From NCBI RefSeq assembly GCF_000427665.1, contig NZ_KE386572.1, positions 3,658,373 through 3,722,372 of the forward strand: a stretch of DNA of 64,000 nt, read 5' to 3'. This document shows positions 8,471 through 17,175 of the stretch, piece by piece. A program made the position numbers and the translations under genes. Under the pieces are notes generated by a model. That model ran no database searches and had not been told where the DNA came from. It saw only the letters and a program-made list of their open reading frames with translations. This DNA comes from Geminicoccus roseus DSM 18922. Its GTDB lineage: Bacteria > Pseudomonadota > Alphaproteobacteria > Geminicoccales > Geminicoccaceae. The number at the start of each line of letters is the position of its first letter. Positions within the stretch are counted from its first letter, which is position 1.

Positions 8471-9829
8471 ATGCTCTCCTGCCGTTTCATGGCTGTCCTC
8501 GCGCTGGTTCTGCTGCTGGCGGCCCTGCCGCTGCGGGCCGCGCAGGCCTTGGTACTGCTGCGCGACGTCGAGATCGAGACGACCATCCGCGAGCTGGCCG
8601 ACCCGATCTTCCTGGCCGCCGGGCTCGATCCCTCCTCCATCGCGATCTACATCGTCAACGACAACACGCTGAACGCCTTTGTCGCGGGCGGGCAGAACCT
8701 GTTCCTGAACTCCGGCCTGCTGATCCGCACCGAGACCCCCGACCAGCTGGCCGGGGTGATCGCGCACGAGGCCGGCCACATCGCCGGCGGCCATCTGAGC
8801 CGCGCCCGGGTTGCCATGGAGGATGCCGGCACCCAGGCGATCCTGGGCACCCTGCTGGGCCTGGCCGCGGCGGTCGCGGGCGCGCCGCAGGTGGGCGTGG
8901 CGGCGATGGCGGGCGGGCTGACCGTCGCGCAAAGCGGCTTCCTCAAGTTCAGCCGCGGCCAGGAACAGGCCGCCGACCAGGCGGCGGTGCGCTACATGGG
9001 CGAGCTCGGCCAGAGCCCCGAGGGCCTGCTGCAGTTCTTCGAGATCCTGGATTCCGACGACCTGCACCTGAGCGGCCGGGCCAATCCCTGGCTGCAGACC
9101 CACCCGCTGACCGGGTCGCGCATCAACTTCCTGGCAAACCAGGTGGCGAAGTCGCCCTATGCCGGCAAGGCCATCACCGGTGCCGCGGTGGAGCGCCATG
9201 CCAGGATGCGCGCCAAGCTGGACGCGTTCCTTTCCGAGCCCAGCGACGCGCTGCGCCGCTGGCAGGACGACCCGTCGGTGCCCGGGCGCTACGCCACCTC
9301 GATCGCGCTCTACCGCATCCCCCGGCTGGACGACGCGCTGATCGCGATCCGGGCCCTGATCGCCGAGCATCCCGACGACCCGTACTTCCACGAGCTGGAA
9401 GGGCAGATGCTCTACGAGAACGGGCGGATCGCCGAGGCGGCGGGCCCGTACCGCGAGGCCCTGGCGCTGCTGCCGGCCAGCGGGCTGCTCAAGCTGGGCC
9501 TGGCCAAGACGCTGATCGGCTCCGACGACCCGGCCGACCTGCGCGAGGCCCGCCAGCAGCTGGTCGACACCACGGTCACCGAGCCCGACAATGCCGAGGC
9601 GTTCCGGCTGCTGGCCACCGCCGAGGGCCGGCTCGACAACGAGGGCGCCGCCGCCATCGCCATGGCGGAGTTCAGCCTCCTGGTGCGCCACTACGACGAT
9701 GCAAGGCGCTACGCGATGCGTGCCACCCAGATCATCCAGCCGGGCGACCCCGACTTCCTCAAGCTGCAGGACCTGCAGGCCGCCATCGACGCGCTGCCGC
9801 CCGGCTCGCGCAACCCGCGCCGCCGCTGA
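8471..9829 (+). CDS. Periplasmic M48 metalloprotease with TPR region (BepA/YfgC-like)
   Basis: Zinc protease related to BepA, which acts in outer-membrane protein assembly and quality control. The N-terminus is a signal peptide (MAVLALVLLLAALPLRAAQA). The zinc motif HEAGH lies at residues 99-103, with the third ligand in SRGQEQAAD. After the catalytic domain (about 30-270) comes a helical C-terminal part with tetratricopeptide-like repeats (about 280-440), the BepA layout. About 452 residues with the ATG at 8471; ATG 8489 is an alternative and neither has a strong ribosome binding site. The TGATG overlap at the 3' end and a shared export route link it with the DsbA-like gene that follows. Confidence 0.9.
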   Translation: MLSCRFMAVLALVLLLAALPLRAAQALVLLRDVEIETTIRELADPIFLAAGLDPSSIAIYIVNDNTLNAFVAGGQNLFLNSGLLIRTETPDQLAGVIAHEAGHIAGGHLSRARVAMEDAGTQAILGTLLGLAAAVAGAPQVGVAAMAGGLTVAQSGFLKFSRGQEQAADQAAVRYMGELGQSPEGLLQFFEILDSDDLHLSGRANPWLQTHPLTGSRINFLANQVAKSPYAGKAITGAAVERHARMRAKLDAFLSEPSDALRRWQDDPSVPGRYATSIALYRIPRLDDALIAIRALIAEHPDDPYFHELEGQMLYENGRIAEAAGPYREALALLPASGLLKLGLAKTLIGSDDPADLREARQQLVDTTVTEPDNAEAFRLLATAEGRLDNEGAAAIAMAEFSLLVRHYDDARRYAMRATQIIQPGDPDFLKLQDLQAAIDALPPGSRNPRRR

Positions 9830-9861
9830 TGCCGACGACCGGCCCCTTTGGAGTGAAAACC

Positions 9862-10590
9862 TTGACGATCCGAACCATCCTCCTCGCCGGCCTGATGCTG
9901 ACGGCGGCGGTGCCCGCCCTGGCCCAGGAGGGCGCCGCCCCGGACCGCGCCGCGATCGAGGAGGTGGTGCGCGACCTGCTCCGCCGCGAGCCGGAACTGG
10001 TGATGGAGGCGCTGCAGGCCCTGCAGGCCAAGCGCGAGTCCGAGGAAGCCGCGCAGGCCAAGATGGCGGTGAGCAGCAACGCCGAGGCCTTGAAGGGGAC
10101 CCCGGCCGAGGTGGTCGCTAATCCCGAGGGCGACGTCACCCTGGTCGAGTTCATGGACTATAACTGCGGCTACTGCCGGCGGATGACGCCGACGCTGCGC
10201 GATCTGGTCGAGCAGGACAAGGGCGTGCGCTTCGTGCTCAAGGAGTTCCCGATCCTGGGGCCGGAATCGGTGGTGGCCGCCCGCGCCGCGGTCGCCGCGC
10301 GCAACCAGGACCGCTACTGGGACATGCACCTGGCGCTGATGGAGAGCGAGGACATCTCGATGGAGGGGGTGCGGGTGATCGCGCAGCAGCTGGGCCTCGA
10401 CATGGCCAAGCTGGAGGCGGACATGAACGCGCCGGAGACCGACCAGGTCCTGGCCGAGGACATGCAGCTCGCCCGCGAGCTCGGCCTGCGCGGCACCCCG
10501 GCCTTCGTGCTGGGCGGCGAGATCATCCCGGGCGCGGTGCCGCCCGAGCAGCTCCAGGACATGATCGGCGCGGTGCGCGAGCGCAGCTGA
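9862..10590 (+). CDS. DsbA-family thiol:disulfide oxidoreductase, exported
   Basis: Periplasmic thioredoxin-fold protein expected to form or shuffle disulfides. A signal peptide (TIRTILLAGLMLTAAVPALA) is followed by a helical N-terminal extension and a DsbA domain with CGYC at residues 102-105 and the cis-Pro loop RGTPAFVLGG. This matches the DsbA/ScsC-like group rather than classical CPHC DsbA. I chose TTG 9862 because GGAG sits eight bases before it and it starts directly at the signal peptide; the ATG at 9829, which overlaps the upstream stop codon, would add 11 residues. Co-transcription with the upstream M48 protease is likely. Confidence 0.9.
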   Translation: MTIRTILLAGLMLTAAVPALAQEGAAPDRAAIEEVVRDLLRREPELVMEALQALQAKRESEEAAQAKMAVSSNAEALKGTPAEVVANPEGDVTLVEFMDYNCGYCRRMTPTLRDLVEQDKGVRFVLKEFPILGPESVVAARAAVAARNQDRYWDMHLALMESEDISMEGVRVIAQQLGLDMAKLEADMNAPETDQVLAEDMQLARELGLRGTPAFVLGGEIIPGAVPPEQLQDMIGAVRERS

Positions 10591-10599
10591 CACGAAGCG

Positions 10600-10624
10600 C
10601 CGCGGTGGCCGGGCGCCGCCGCGG
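10600..10624. terminator. GC-rich hairpin between convergent genes
   Basis: A ten-base stem (10600-10609 with 10615-10624, one G-U pair) closes a five-base loop between the ends of the DsbA-like and O-methyltransferase genes. There is no T-run, so a bidirectional or Rho-assisted terminator is an inference. Confidence 0.45.
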
Positions 10625-10629
10625 GCGTC

Positions 10630-11295
10630 CTAGCGGCGGCGGCGCAAGAGGGTCAGGCCGTCGCCCACCGGCAGCAGCACCACCGCAAGGTCCGGGTCGG
10701 CGTGGATCGCCCGGTTCAGCTCGCGCATGGTGCGGGCCTGGCGGCTGTCGTCGGAGGGGTCGGCGACCCCGCCGCGCCAGAGCGTGTTGTCCAGCACGAT
10801 CAGCCCGCCCGGGCGGACCAGCCGGCGGCAGCGCTGCAGATAGGCCGGGTAGGACTTCTTGTCGGCGTCCACCAGGGCCAGGTCGAAGCCGTCGGCCAGG
10901 CCGTCCGCCAGCAGGGCGTCCAGGCTGTCCAAAGCCGGGCCCTCGCGGAACTCGATGCGGCTCTCGACCCCGGCGGACCGCCAGTGGCGGCGGCCGATCT
11001 CCTGCCAGTCGCGGTTGACGTCCAGGGTGGTGACACTGCCGCCGTCCGGCAGGGCCAGCGCCATGGCCAGGGTGGCGTGGCCGGTGAAGCAGCCGACCTC
11101 CAGCACGCGCGCAGCCCCGATCGTCTCGATCAGGAACGCCACCAGCGCCGCCGCCTCCGGCGAGGTGCGCATGTCGCCATGCTCCAGCCGGTCGGTCTCG
11201 GCGCGCAGCGCCCGCTGGGCCGGGTGCTCGCGCAGCCCGACCGCGGCGACATAGTCGGAGAGCCCTTCGGACAGGCCGATCGTGCGCGCGGTCAG
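10630..11295 (-). CDS. SAM-dependent O-methyltransferase (caffeoyl-CoA/catechol type)
   Basis: Class I methyltransferase of the small O-methyltransferase family; the acceptor is unknown. The fold shows VLEVGCFTGHAT (SAM loop), LALVDADKKSYPAY (metal and acceptor region) and GGLIVLDNTLWRGGV, about 221 residues. The family normally begins about 25-30 residues before the segment DMRTSPEAAAL, and the only initiator-like codon there with a ribosome binding site is CTG at 11295, eight bases after AAGGAG. That CTG overlaps the stop of the upstream peroxiredoxin as CTGA, in the manner of an ATGA junction. A start at the internal ATG (DMRTSP) would remove the N-terminal helices. Confidence 0.85.
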   Translation of the reverse strand: MTARTIGLSEGLSDYVAAVGLREHPAQRALRAETDRLEHGDMRTSPEAAALVAFLIETIGAARVLEVGCFTGHATLAMALALPDGGSVTTLDVNRDWQEIGRRHWRSAGVESRIEFREGPALDSLDALLADGLADGFDLALVDADKKSYPAYLQRCRRLVRPGGLIVLDNTLWRGGVADPSDDSRQARTMRELNRAIHADPDLAVVLLPVGDGLTLLRRRR

Positions 11296-11762
11296 CGTCG
11301 GAGCTCCTTCGCGGCGTCCAGCACCTCCTCGACATGACCCGGGACCTTGACGCTGCGCCAGGCGCGCACCACCCGGCCGTCGGCGTCGACCAGGAAGGTC
11401 GAGCGGTCGATGCCCATGTATTTCTTGCCGTACATCGACTTCTCGACCCAGGCGCCGACCCGCTCGACGAAGCTGCCCTCCTCGTCGGAGGCGAGCGGGA
11501 AGGTCAGGCAGTATTTCTGCTTGAACTTGTCGTGGCTGGCGGTGCCGTCCTTGGACACGCCGATCACCTCGACCCCGGCCTCCTGGAACTCCGGGTAGAG
11601 CGAGGCAAAGCCCTGCGCCTGCTTGGTGCAGCCGGGCGTGTCGTCCTTGGGATAGAAATAGAGGACGTAGGGCCGCCCGCGCAGCTCCAGCGACGAAATC
11701 CGCCCACCGCCATCGGCGGGCAGGTCGAAATCGGGAACGGCGTCCCCGGCGGCAAGGGTCAC
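11292..11762 (-). CDS. bcp: Thioredoxin-dependent peroxiredoxin (BCP/PrxQ)
   Basis: Reduces hydrogen peroxide and organic hydroperoxides using thiol donors in the cytoplasm. The 156-residue protein has the peroxidatic Cys45 in PKDDTPGCTKQ. The usual partner at position 50 is Gln, so the CxxxxC form is absent; Cys85 in KYCLTF is the only other obvious candidate for a resolving cysteine. The GTG start is three bases after the glnE stop with GGAG at seven bases, so translation is probably coupled. The 3' end overlaps the O-methyltransferase start by four bases. glnE followed by bcp recurs in alphaproteobacteria (from memory, not checked). Confidence 0.93.
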   Translation of the reverse strand: MTLAAGDAVPDFDLPADGGGRISSLELRGRPYVLYFYPKDDTPGCTKQAQGFASLYPEFQEAGVEVIGVSKDGTASHDKFKQKYCLTFPLASDEEGSFVERVGAWVEKSMYGKKYMGIDRSTFLVDADGRVVRAWRSVKVPGHVEEVLDAAKELRR

Positions 11763-11764
11763 GG

Positions 11765-14707
11765 TCAGGCTCCTTCGGTGGGGACCAGGCGGTCGAAGAT
11801 CTGGCGCACGGCCTCCTGGCTTTCAACGAGCCGGAGCTGCAGCAGCGCGATGTCGTTGGGCACCCCGGCCAGGCCCTGCGGATCCGTGGCGCGCAGCAGC
11901 GCCTCCTGCATCGCCTGGGGCGCGTTCTTCGGCATGGTCTTCTCCTCCTGCGACAGGCGCAGGGTCGCGAACAGCCGGATCATCAGCCGCCAGGCCTCGT
12001 CCAGGCGCACCGCCTCGTCGGCGGGCAGGATGCCGGTGGACGCGGCCCTGGCGAACACGGAAGGGGTGGAGCGGTCGCGGATCGCGGGCTCGGCGGCCAG
12101 ATGGGCCAGCTGCAGGAACTGCGCCAGGAACTCGATCTCGACGATCCCGCCGCGCACATGCTTGAGGTTCCAGGGATCCTCGTTGCCGTGCTCCTTGAAG
12201 ATCCGCATCCGCATGGCGCGCACGTCCTTGGCCAGCGCGTCCACCGGGCGCGGCCGGCGCAGCACCGCCTCGATCGCGGCCTCGACCTCGGCGGCGAGGC
12301 CGGGCTCGCCCGCCACGACCCGGGCGCGGGTCAGGGCCTGGTGCTCCCAGGTGGCCGCGGCCTCCTCCTGGTAGCGCACGAACCGGGTCAGCCGGGTCGC
12401 CACCGGGCCGGCATTGCCGGAGGGGCGCAGGCGCATGTCGATCTCGAACAGGGTGCCCTCGCCGGTGCGCGCCGAGAGGGCGCTGGTCAGCCGGTTGGCC
12501 AGCCGGGCGAAGTACACGTCGGCCGAGACCGGGCGGGCGCCGTCGGAACTGGCCTCCTCGGGCGCGTCGTAGACGAAGATCAGGTCCAGGTCGGAGCCGA
12601 TGGTGAGCTCGCGCGAGCCGAACTTGCCCAGGCCCACCACGCAAAAACGCGATCCCTGGATCTGCCCGTGCTGGGAGACCAGCCACTCTTCCGCCTCGGG
12701 CAGGAGCTCGACCACCGCGACCTCGGCGATCTGCGAGAGCATCAGGCAGGCGCGCTCGGCGGGCGTCACTCCCAAAAGGATGTGCAGCCCGGCCTGGAAC
12801 TGCCGGCCGTGCGCCCAGCGCCGCATCATGTCGAGCTTGTCCTGCAGGTCGCGGGCGTCCTGCAGCCGGCTGGCCATCTCGGCCACCAGCTGCCCGGGCT
12901 CGGGCAGGGGCTCGAAGAAGTCCGGCTCCAGCAGCGCGTCGAGCAGGTCGGTATGCGCCGCCAGGTGCGAGGCGAGCTTGGGCGCCGCCCCGGTCAGGTC
13001 GACGATCAGGCGCAACAGCTTGGGGTTGGCGCGCAAGAGCGAGAAGATCTGCACGCCGGACGGCAGGTTGCTGACGAAGCGGTCGAACAGGGCGAAGGCG
13101 GCGTTGACGTCGGGGGTGCGCCCGAACGCCTGCAGCAGCGCCGGGATCAGCTCGGTGAGCAGCTCGCGGGCGCGCACCGTGCGGGTCGCCCGGACATGGC
13201 CGTGGTGCCAGCCGCGGATCCGCCGGCTGACCGCGGCCGGATCGGAAAAGCCCAGGGCCGCCAGATGCTCCAGCGTGGCCGGATCGTCCTCGGTCCCGGT
13301 GAACACTAAGGAGGCGCCGGCACCCAGGTCCGGGCTGGTCTCGAACAGGGCGGCGTAATGGCGCTCGACGGTACGGAAGGTCTCGTCCAGGTCGCGCACC
13401 AGGGTCCCGGCGCCGTCGTGGCCGGCAAAGGCGGCGAAGGCCTCGAAGCGGTCCTCCCGCTCGGGCAGGCGCTGGGTCTGCTGGTCGGCCACCATCTGCA
13501 GGCGGTGCTCGACCTGGCGCAGGTAGCGGTAGCAGGCGATCATCTCGGCGGCCGCCTCGTCCTCCACCCAGCGCGATTCGGCCAGCGCCTCCAGCGCCTC
13601 CACAGTGCGCGGGTTGCGCAGCACCGGGTCGCGCCCGCCCAGGATCAGCTGCTGGGTCTGGGCGAAGAACTCGACCTCGCGGATGCCGCCCCGGCCGACC
13701 TTCACGTCGTGGCCGTGCACCGCGATCTCGGAAAAGCCGCGATGGGCGTTGATCTGGCGCTTGATCGAGTGGATGTCGGCGATCGCGGCGAAGTCCAGGT
13801 ACTTGCGCCACAGATAGGGGCGCAGGTTGGCCAGGAACCGCTCGCCGGCGGCAAGGTCGCCGCCCACCGGGCGTGCCTTGATCATGGCGGCGCGTTCCCA
13901 GTTCTGGCCGTGCCGCTCGTAGTAGAGCTCGGCGGCCTCCACCGGCAGGGCGAGCGGATGGCCCGGCGGGTGCGGGCGCAGGCGGAAGTCGACCCGGAAG
14001 ACATAGCCTTCCTTGGTCTTCTCCTGCAGGACATATTCCAGCCCGCGCACCAGCCTGGACGCCAGCCCCATCGGGGTGGCGCCGCCCTGCACCCGGAAGC
14101 GCTCGGGCTCGTACAGCACGATCAGGTCGATGTCGGAGCTGTAGTTGAGCTCGCCGGCCCCGTACTTGCCCATGCCCAGCACGATCAGGCCGGAGCGGCC
14201 GACCGGATCGTCCGGGTCGAGCTGCATCTCGCGCCGGTCGGCGGCGTCCAGCAGCAGGCGGTGCAGGGTGCAGTCGATCACCAGGTCGGCGAAGCGGGTG
14301 AGCGTGCCGGTGACCTGCTCCAGCGACCAGGCGTCGGCCAGATCGGCCAGCCCGACCGCCAGGGCCAGCCGCTTGCGCGCCCGGCGCAGCGCCGCCATCA
14401 GGCGCGGCCGCTCCGGAGGGGCGCCCGGCTCGGACAGCTCGGCGAACACCTGGTCCACCACCGCCTGCGCCCCCTCGTCCAGGGTCCGCACCAGGCTGAA
14501 GGGGGCTTCCAGTGCCACCTCGGTCAAAAACGGGCTGCCGGACAGCACGCCGTCGATCAGGGCGCGGTGGCGGTCGTCGTCCAGCACCGCCAGGGCATGG
14601 GCACGGCGCGTCGCGTCGGGTTCGGCCTCGACGGCGCGCTTCAACCGTGCACGATGCCGCGCAACCGCCTGGGAGTCGGTGCTGCGTGGAGGGTAGAGGA
14701 GTGGCAA
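11765..14707 (-). CDS. glnE: Bifunctional glutamine synthetase adenylyltransferase/adenylyl-removing enzyme
   Basis: Controls nitrogen assimilation by adding AMP to, or removing it from, glutamine synthetase in response to PII and glutamine. Two nucleotidyltransferase domains are plain: the N-terminal deadenylylase has GMGKYGAGELNYSSDIDLI and the C-terminal adenylylase has GLGKFGSRELTIGSDLDLIF. Helical linker segments (for example RGGIREVEFF and VRGGIVEIEFLAQ) follow each. About 980 residues from TTG 14707, the family size. The start is uncertain: TTG 14707 has no good ribosome binding site, TTG 14644 is an alternative, and a longer frame to 14809 reads like non-coding sequence. The chosen start overlaps the divergent AsmA-like start by seven bases. 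Confidence 0.93.
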   Translation of the reverse strand: MPLLYPPRSTDSQAVARHRARLKRAVEAEPDATRRAHALAVLDDDRHRALIDGVLSGSPFLTEVALEAPFSLVRTLDEGAQAVVDQVFAELSEPGAPPERPRLMAALRRARKRLALAVGLADLADAWSLEQVTGTLTRFADLVIDCTLHRLLLDAADRREMQLDPDDPVGRSGLIVLGMGKYGAGELNYSSDIDLIVLYEPERFRVQGGATPMGLASRLVRGLEYVLQEKTKEGYVFRVDFRLRPHPPGHPLALPVEAAELYYERHGQNWERAAMIKARPVGGDLAAGERFLANLRPYLWRKYLDFAAIADIHSIKRQINAHRGFSEIAVHGHDVKVGRGGIREVEFFAQTQQLILGGRDPVLRNPRTVEALEALAESRWVEDEAAAEMIACYRYLRQVEHRLQMVADQQTQRLPEREDRFEAFAAFAGHDGAGTLVRDLDETFRTVERHYAALFETSPDLGAGASLVFTGTEDDPATLEHLAALGFSDPAAVSRRIRGWHHGHVRATRTVRARELLTELIPALLQAFGRTPDVNAAFALFDRFVSNLPSGVQIFSLLRANPKLLRLIVDLTGAAPKLASHLAAHTDLLDALLEPDFFEPLPEPGQLVAEMASRLQDARDLQDKLDMMRRWAHGRQFQAGLHILLGVTPAERACLMLSQIAEVAVVELLPEAEEWLVSQHGQIQGSRFCVVGLGKFGSRELTIGSDLDLIFVYDAPEEASSDGARPVSADVYFARLANRLTSALSARTGEGTLFEIDMRLRPSGNAGPVATRLTRFVRYQEEAAATWEHQALTRARVVAGEPGLAAEVEAAIEAVLRRPRPVDALAKDVRAMRMRIFKEHGNEDPWNLKHVRGGIVEIEFLAQFLQLAHLAAEPAIRDRSTPSVFARAASTGILPADEAVRLDEAWRLMIRLFATLRLSQEEKTMPKNAPQAMQEALLRATDPQGLAGVPNDIALLQLRLVESQEAVRQIFDRLVPTEGA

Positions 14708-17109
14708 GGGACGTCGATGCCCATCCTGGTGCGCGCCCCGGGCCGGACAATTCCGCCCCGGAGGATGCGCAGGTTGCTGGCGCAAGGGCGGGCAGATTGA
14801 CCGCAGCACCGCCCGGCCGCAAGCGGCCCGGCCGCTGGCACCGCCTTCTGCGCGGCGTGGCGGCGGTGGTGGCGGTGCTGGTGGTGCTGCTGACGCTTAC
14901 CGGGTTCGGCGCCTACCAGCGCCTGGCGCAGGGACCGGTCTCGCTGCAGCCGCTGGTGCCCTGGCTGAAGGCGCCGGTCGAGCAGCGCCTGGGCATGCCG
15001 GTCGACATCGAGGGGCTGCAGCTGGCGTTCGCCGACGGCCAGGAGGACGGGCTGGTGCTGAGCGCCGGGCCGGTCACCGTCAGCGGCGATGCCCCCGCCC
15101 GGGCCGAGAGCCTGCGCTTCTGGATGGGGCTGCCGTTCCGGATGCAGGCCGTCCAGCTTTCGGTCGACAACACCGAGGCGCGCACCCTGCTCGCCGCCTG
15201 GCCGACCTATCTCCTGCCGGAGGTGCGCGAGCAGCTGCTGGAGCTGATCGCGGGCGGGCGGATCCGCACCGGGGAACTGCACTACCGCTTCCATCCCGAC
15301 CGCGACGACGACCTGACCCTGCGGATCCAGGCCGAGGACGCGCAGGTCCGCCTGCCGGACGGGCTGCCCGAGGTGGCGGCCAAGACCGCCGAGGTGGCGA
15401 TGGATGGCGGCGACCTGCAGGTGCGCTCGCCGGCCGCTACCGGCGCCGGCCTGACCGTCACCGATCTTGCTGTCACCATCGACCACCTGACCGACGAGCA
15501 GCCCTCGCGCCTGACCCTGGCCGGGGGCGTCCAGGGCAAAGGCGGGGCGCTCTACGATCTGCTGGCCCATCCGCCGCTGGCGCTGATTCCGCCGGACCTG
15601 GTCGAGGCCGGCAGCCTGCGCGGGCAGATGAACGCGAAGCTCGACCTCGCCCTGCCGCTGGCCGACGACATCCCGGCGGACAGCGTCGACCTGCGGGTGG
15701 ACGGCAGCTTCAGCGACGTGGCCGGGCGCCTGCACCTGCCGGTGCCGCTCGACCTGACCAAGACCGCTGGCGGGGTGAAGATCGCGGACGGTGCCATCGA
15801 GCTGAACGCGAAGGGGCTGCTGTTCGGCTCGCCCTTGTCGATCGCGCTGCACGACCGCTGGCGCAACCGCGGCGAGGGGCGGCGGATCGAGCTGCAGGGC
15901 CCGGTGACCGGCGAGCTGCTGGCGCGGTTCGACGTGCCGGTGCCGGAGCAGGTCGGTGGCCGGGCCGTGGTGGTGGCCAAGCTGCACGAGAAGCCGGCCG
16001 GGCGCTGGAACGTCGAGCTGGACGCCGACCTGGCGGAGGCCCGGATCGACGAGCCGGTGTCCGGCTTATCCAAGGCGGTGGGGCAGCCGGGCCGCCTCAG
16101 CCTGTCCGGGCAGGCCAGCGATGCCGCCTCCTGGGCGATCGAGCGCTTTGCCCTGGAGGCGGGCGACCAGAAGGCCGAAGGCAGCGTCGCCCCGGCCGAA
16201 GCGGGCCATCTGATGAAGCTGGACCGGCTGGTGACCGCCACCATGGACCTGTCGGCCGCCCTGGTGCTGGGCAGCGAGAACAGCGTGCGCGGCCGGATCG
16301 AGGGCAAGCGGGCGGGGCTGCCGGACGGGGCGGCGAGCGCGGCGAGTGCGGCGGGCGCGGCGCCGGCCGTAGGGGCGGGCGAGCCGGCCGATCCGCCCAC
16401 CGCCCTGGCCCTGGAACTCGACCTGGAGCGGTTCGATACCGGGCGCGGCGTGCTGAACCAGCTGCAGGGCCATGTCGAGCACGGCGCCCAGGGCTTCCAC
16501 GATGTCCGGCTCGGCTTCGACCTGGGCGGGCCGGCCTCGCTCACCATCGCGCCCATCCAGCCAGCGAGCCCGCAGACGCTGGAGCTGCTGGCGCCCGATG
16601 CCGGGCGGCTGATCGAGGTGCTGGGCGCCGGCAAAGCCGTCACCGGCGGCAAGCTCAAGCTGGAGGCCGTGCTGGCGCAGCAGGTCCCCGCGATGCAGGC
16701 CAAGGGCCGCATCGACCTGTCGGACACGCGGATCAACATGAGCGGCGAGCAGCCAATGCCGTTCGCCAAGATCGTGATCCCGTTCCAGATCGACGGGCCG
16801 GTGGTGACGATCGACCAGGCGCGCATGACCGGCGGTCCGCTCGGGCTGCGGGTGAGCGGGACGATCCATCGCCAGACCGGGGTGCTGAACATGTCCGGGC
16901 AGGTCACCCCGCTCTACCCGGTCAACCGCCTGATCGGGCAGATCCCGATCATCGGCGGGCTCCTGGGCGGGTCGAAGGGGCTGGGCGCCATCAACGCCGA
17001 CTTCACCCTGAGCGGCACGCTGGACGACCCCAAGGCCAAGCTGGCGGCAAGCTCGGTGCTGGTGCCGGGGGTGGTGAAGGAGCTGCTGCGCCTGTTCGAG
17101 CCGCGCTGA
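14701..17109 (+). CDS. YhdP/AsmA-like envelope protein (DUF3971 and AsmA C-terminal regions)
   Basis: Large inner-membrane-anchored protein of the AsmA-like group, members of which form periplasmic bridges for phospholipid transport to the outer membrane. About 802 residues: a basic N-terminus, one membrane helix (LLRGVAAVVAVLVVLLTLTG, about residues 47-66), then a long beta-rich periplasmic region and an AsmA-like C-terminus (LGLRVSGTIHRQTGVLNMSG and NADFTLSGTLDDPKAKL). GTG 14701 has GGAGG eight bases upstream, which decides the start although it is close to the glnE start on the other strand. The role in lipid transport is family knowledge, not shown here. Confidence 0.85.
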   Translation: MARDVDAHPGARPGPDNSAPEDAQVAGARAGRLTAAPPGRKRPGRWHRLLRGVAAVVAVLVVLLTLTGFGAYQRLAQGPVSLQPLVPWLKAPVEQRLGMPVDIEGLQLAFADGQEDGLVLSAGPVTVSGDAPARAESLRFWMGLPFRMQAVQLSVDNTEARTLLAAWPTYLLPEVREQLLELIAGGRIRTGELHYRFHPDRDDDLTLRIQAEDAQVRLPDGLPEVAAKTAEVAMDGGDLQVRSPAATGAGLTVTDLAVTIDHLTDEQPSRLTLAGGVQGKGGALYDLLAHPPLALIPPDLVEAGSLRGQMNAKLDLALPLADDIPADSVDLRVDGSFSDVAGRLHLPVPLDLTKTAGGVKIADGAIELNAKGLLFGSPLSIALHDRWRNRGEGRRIELQGPVTGELLARFDVPVPEQVGGRAVVVAKLHEKPAGRWNVELDADLAEARIDEPVSGLSKAVGQPGRLSLSGQASDAASWAIERFALEAGDQKAEGSVAPAEAGHLMKLDRLVTATMDLSAALVLGSENSVRGRIEGKRAGLPDGAASAASAAGAAPAVGAGEPADPPTALALELDLERFDTGRGVLNQLQGHVEHGAQGFHDVRLGFDLGGPASLTIAPIQPASPQTLELLAPDAGRLIEVLGAGKAVTGGKLKLEAVLAQQVPAMQAKGRIDLSDTRINMSGEQPMPFAKIVIPFQIDGPVVTIDQARMTGGPLGLRVSGTIHRQTGVLNMSGQVTPLYPVNRLIGQIPIIGGLLGGSKGLGAINADFTLSGTLDDPKAKLAASSVLVPGVVKELLRLFEPR

Positions 17110-17138
17110 CAGGCGCCGGCGTCGCCTTGTTCCCGGCA

Positions 17139-17160
17139 CCGGGCGGCCGCTGCCGCCCGG
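17139..17160. terminator. Perfect 9-bp hairpin between convergent genes
   Basis: CCGGGCGGC and GCCGCCCGG pair perfectly around a CGCT loop between the end of the AsmA-like gene and the end of tyrS. It could serve both strands; there is no T-run on either side. Confidence 0.5.
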
Positions 17161-17175
17161 GCAGGCCGGCCCGGC

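Noticed and set aside
11823-14822. A 999-codon open frame overlapping glnE in another frame
   Set aside because: Low-complexity Arg/Pro/Gly sequence produced by third-position GC of glnE; glnE itself has clear motifs.
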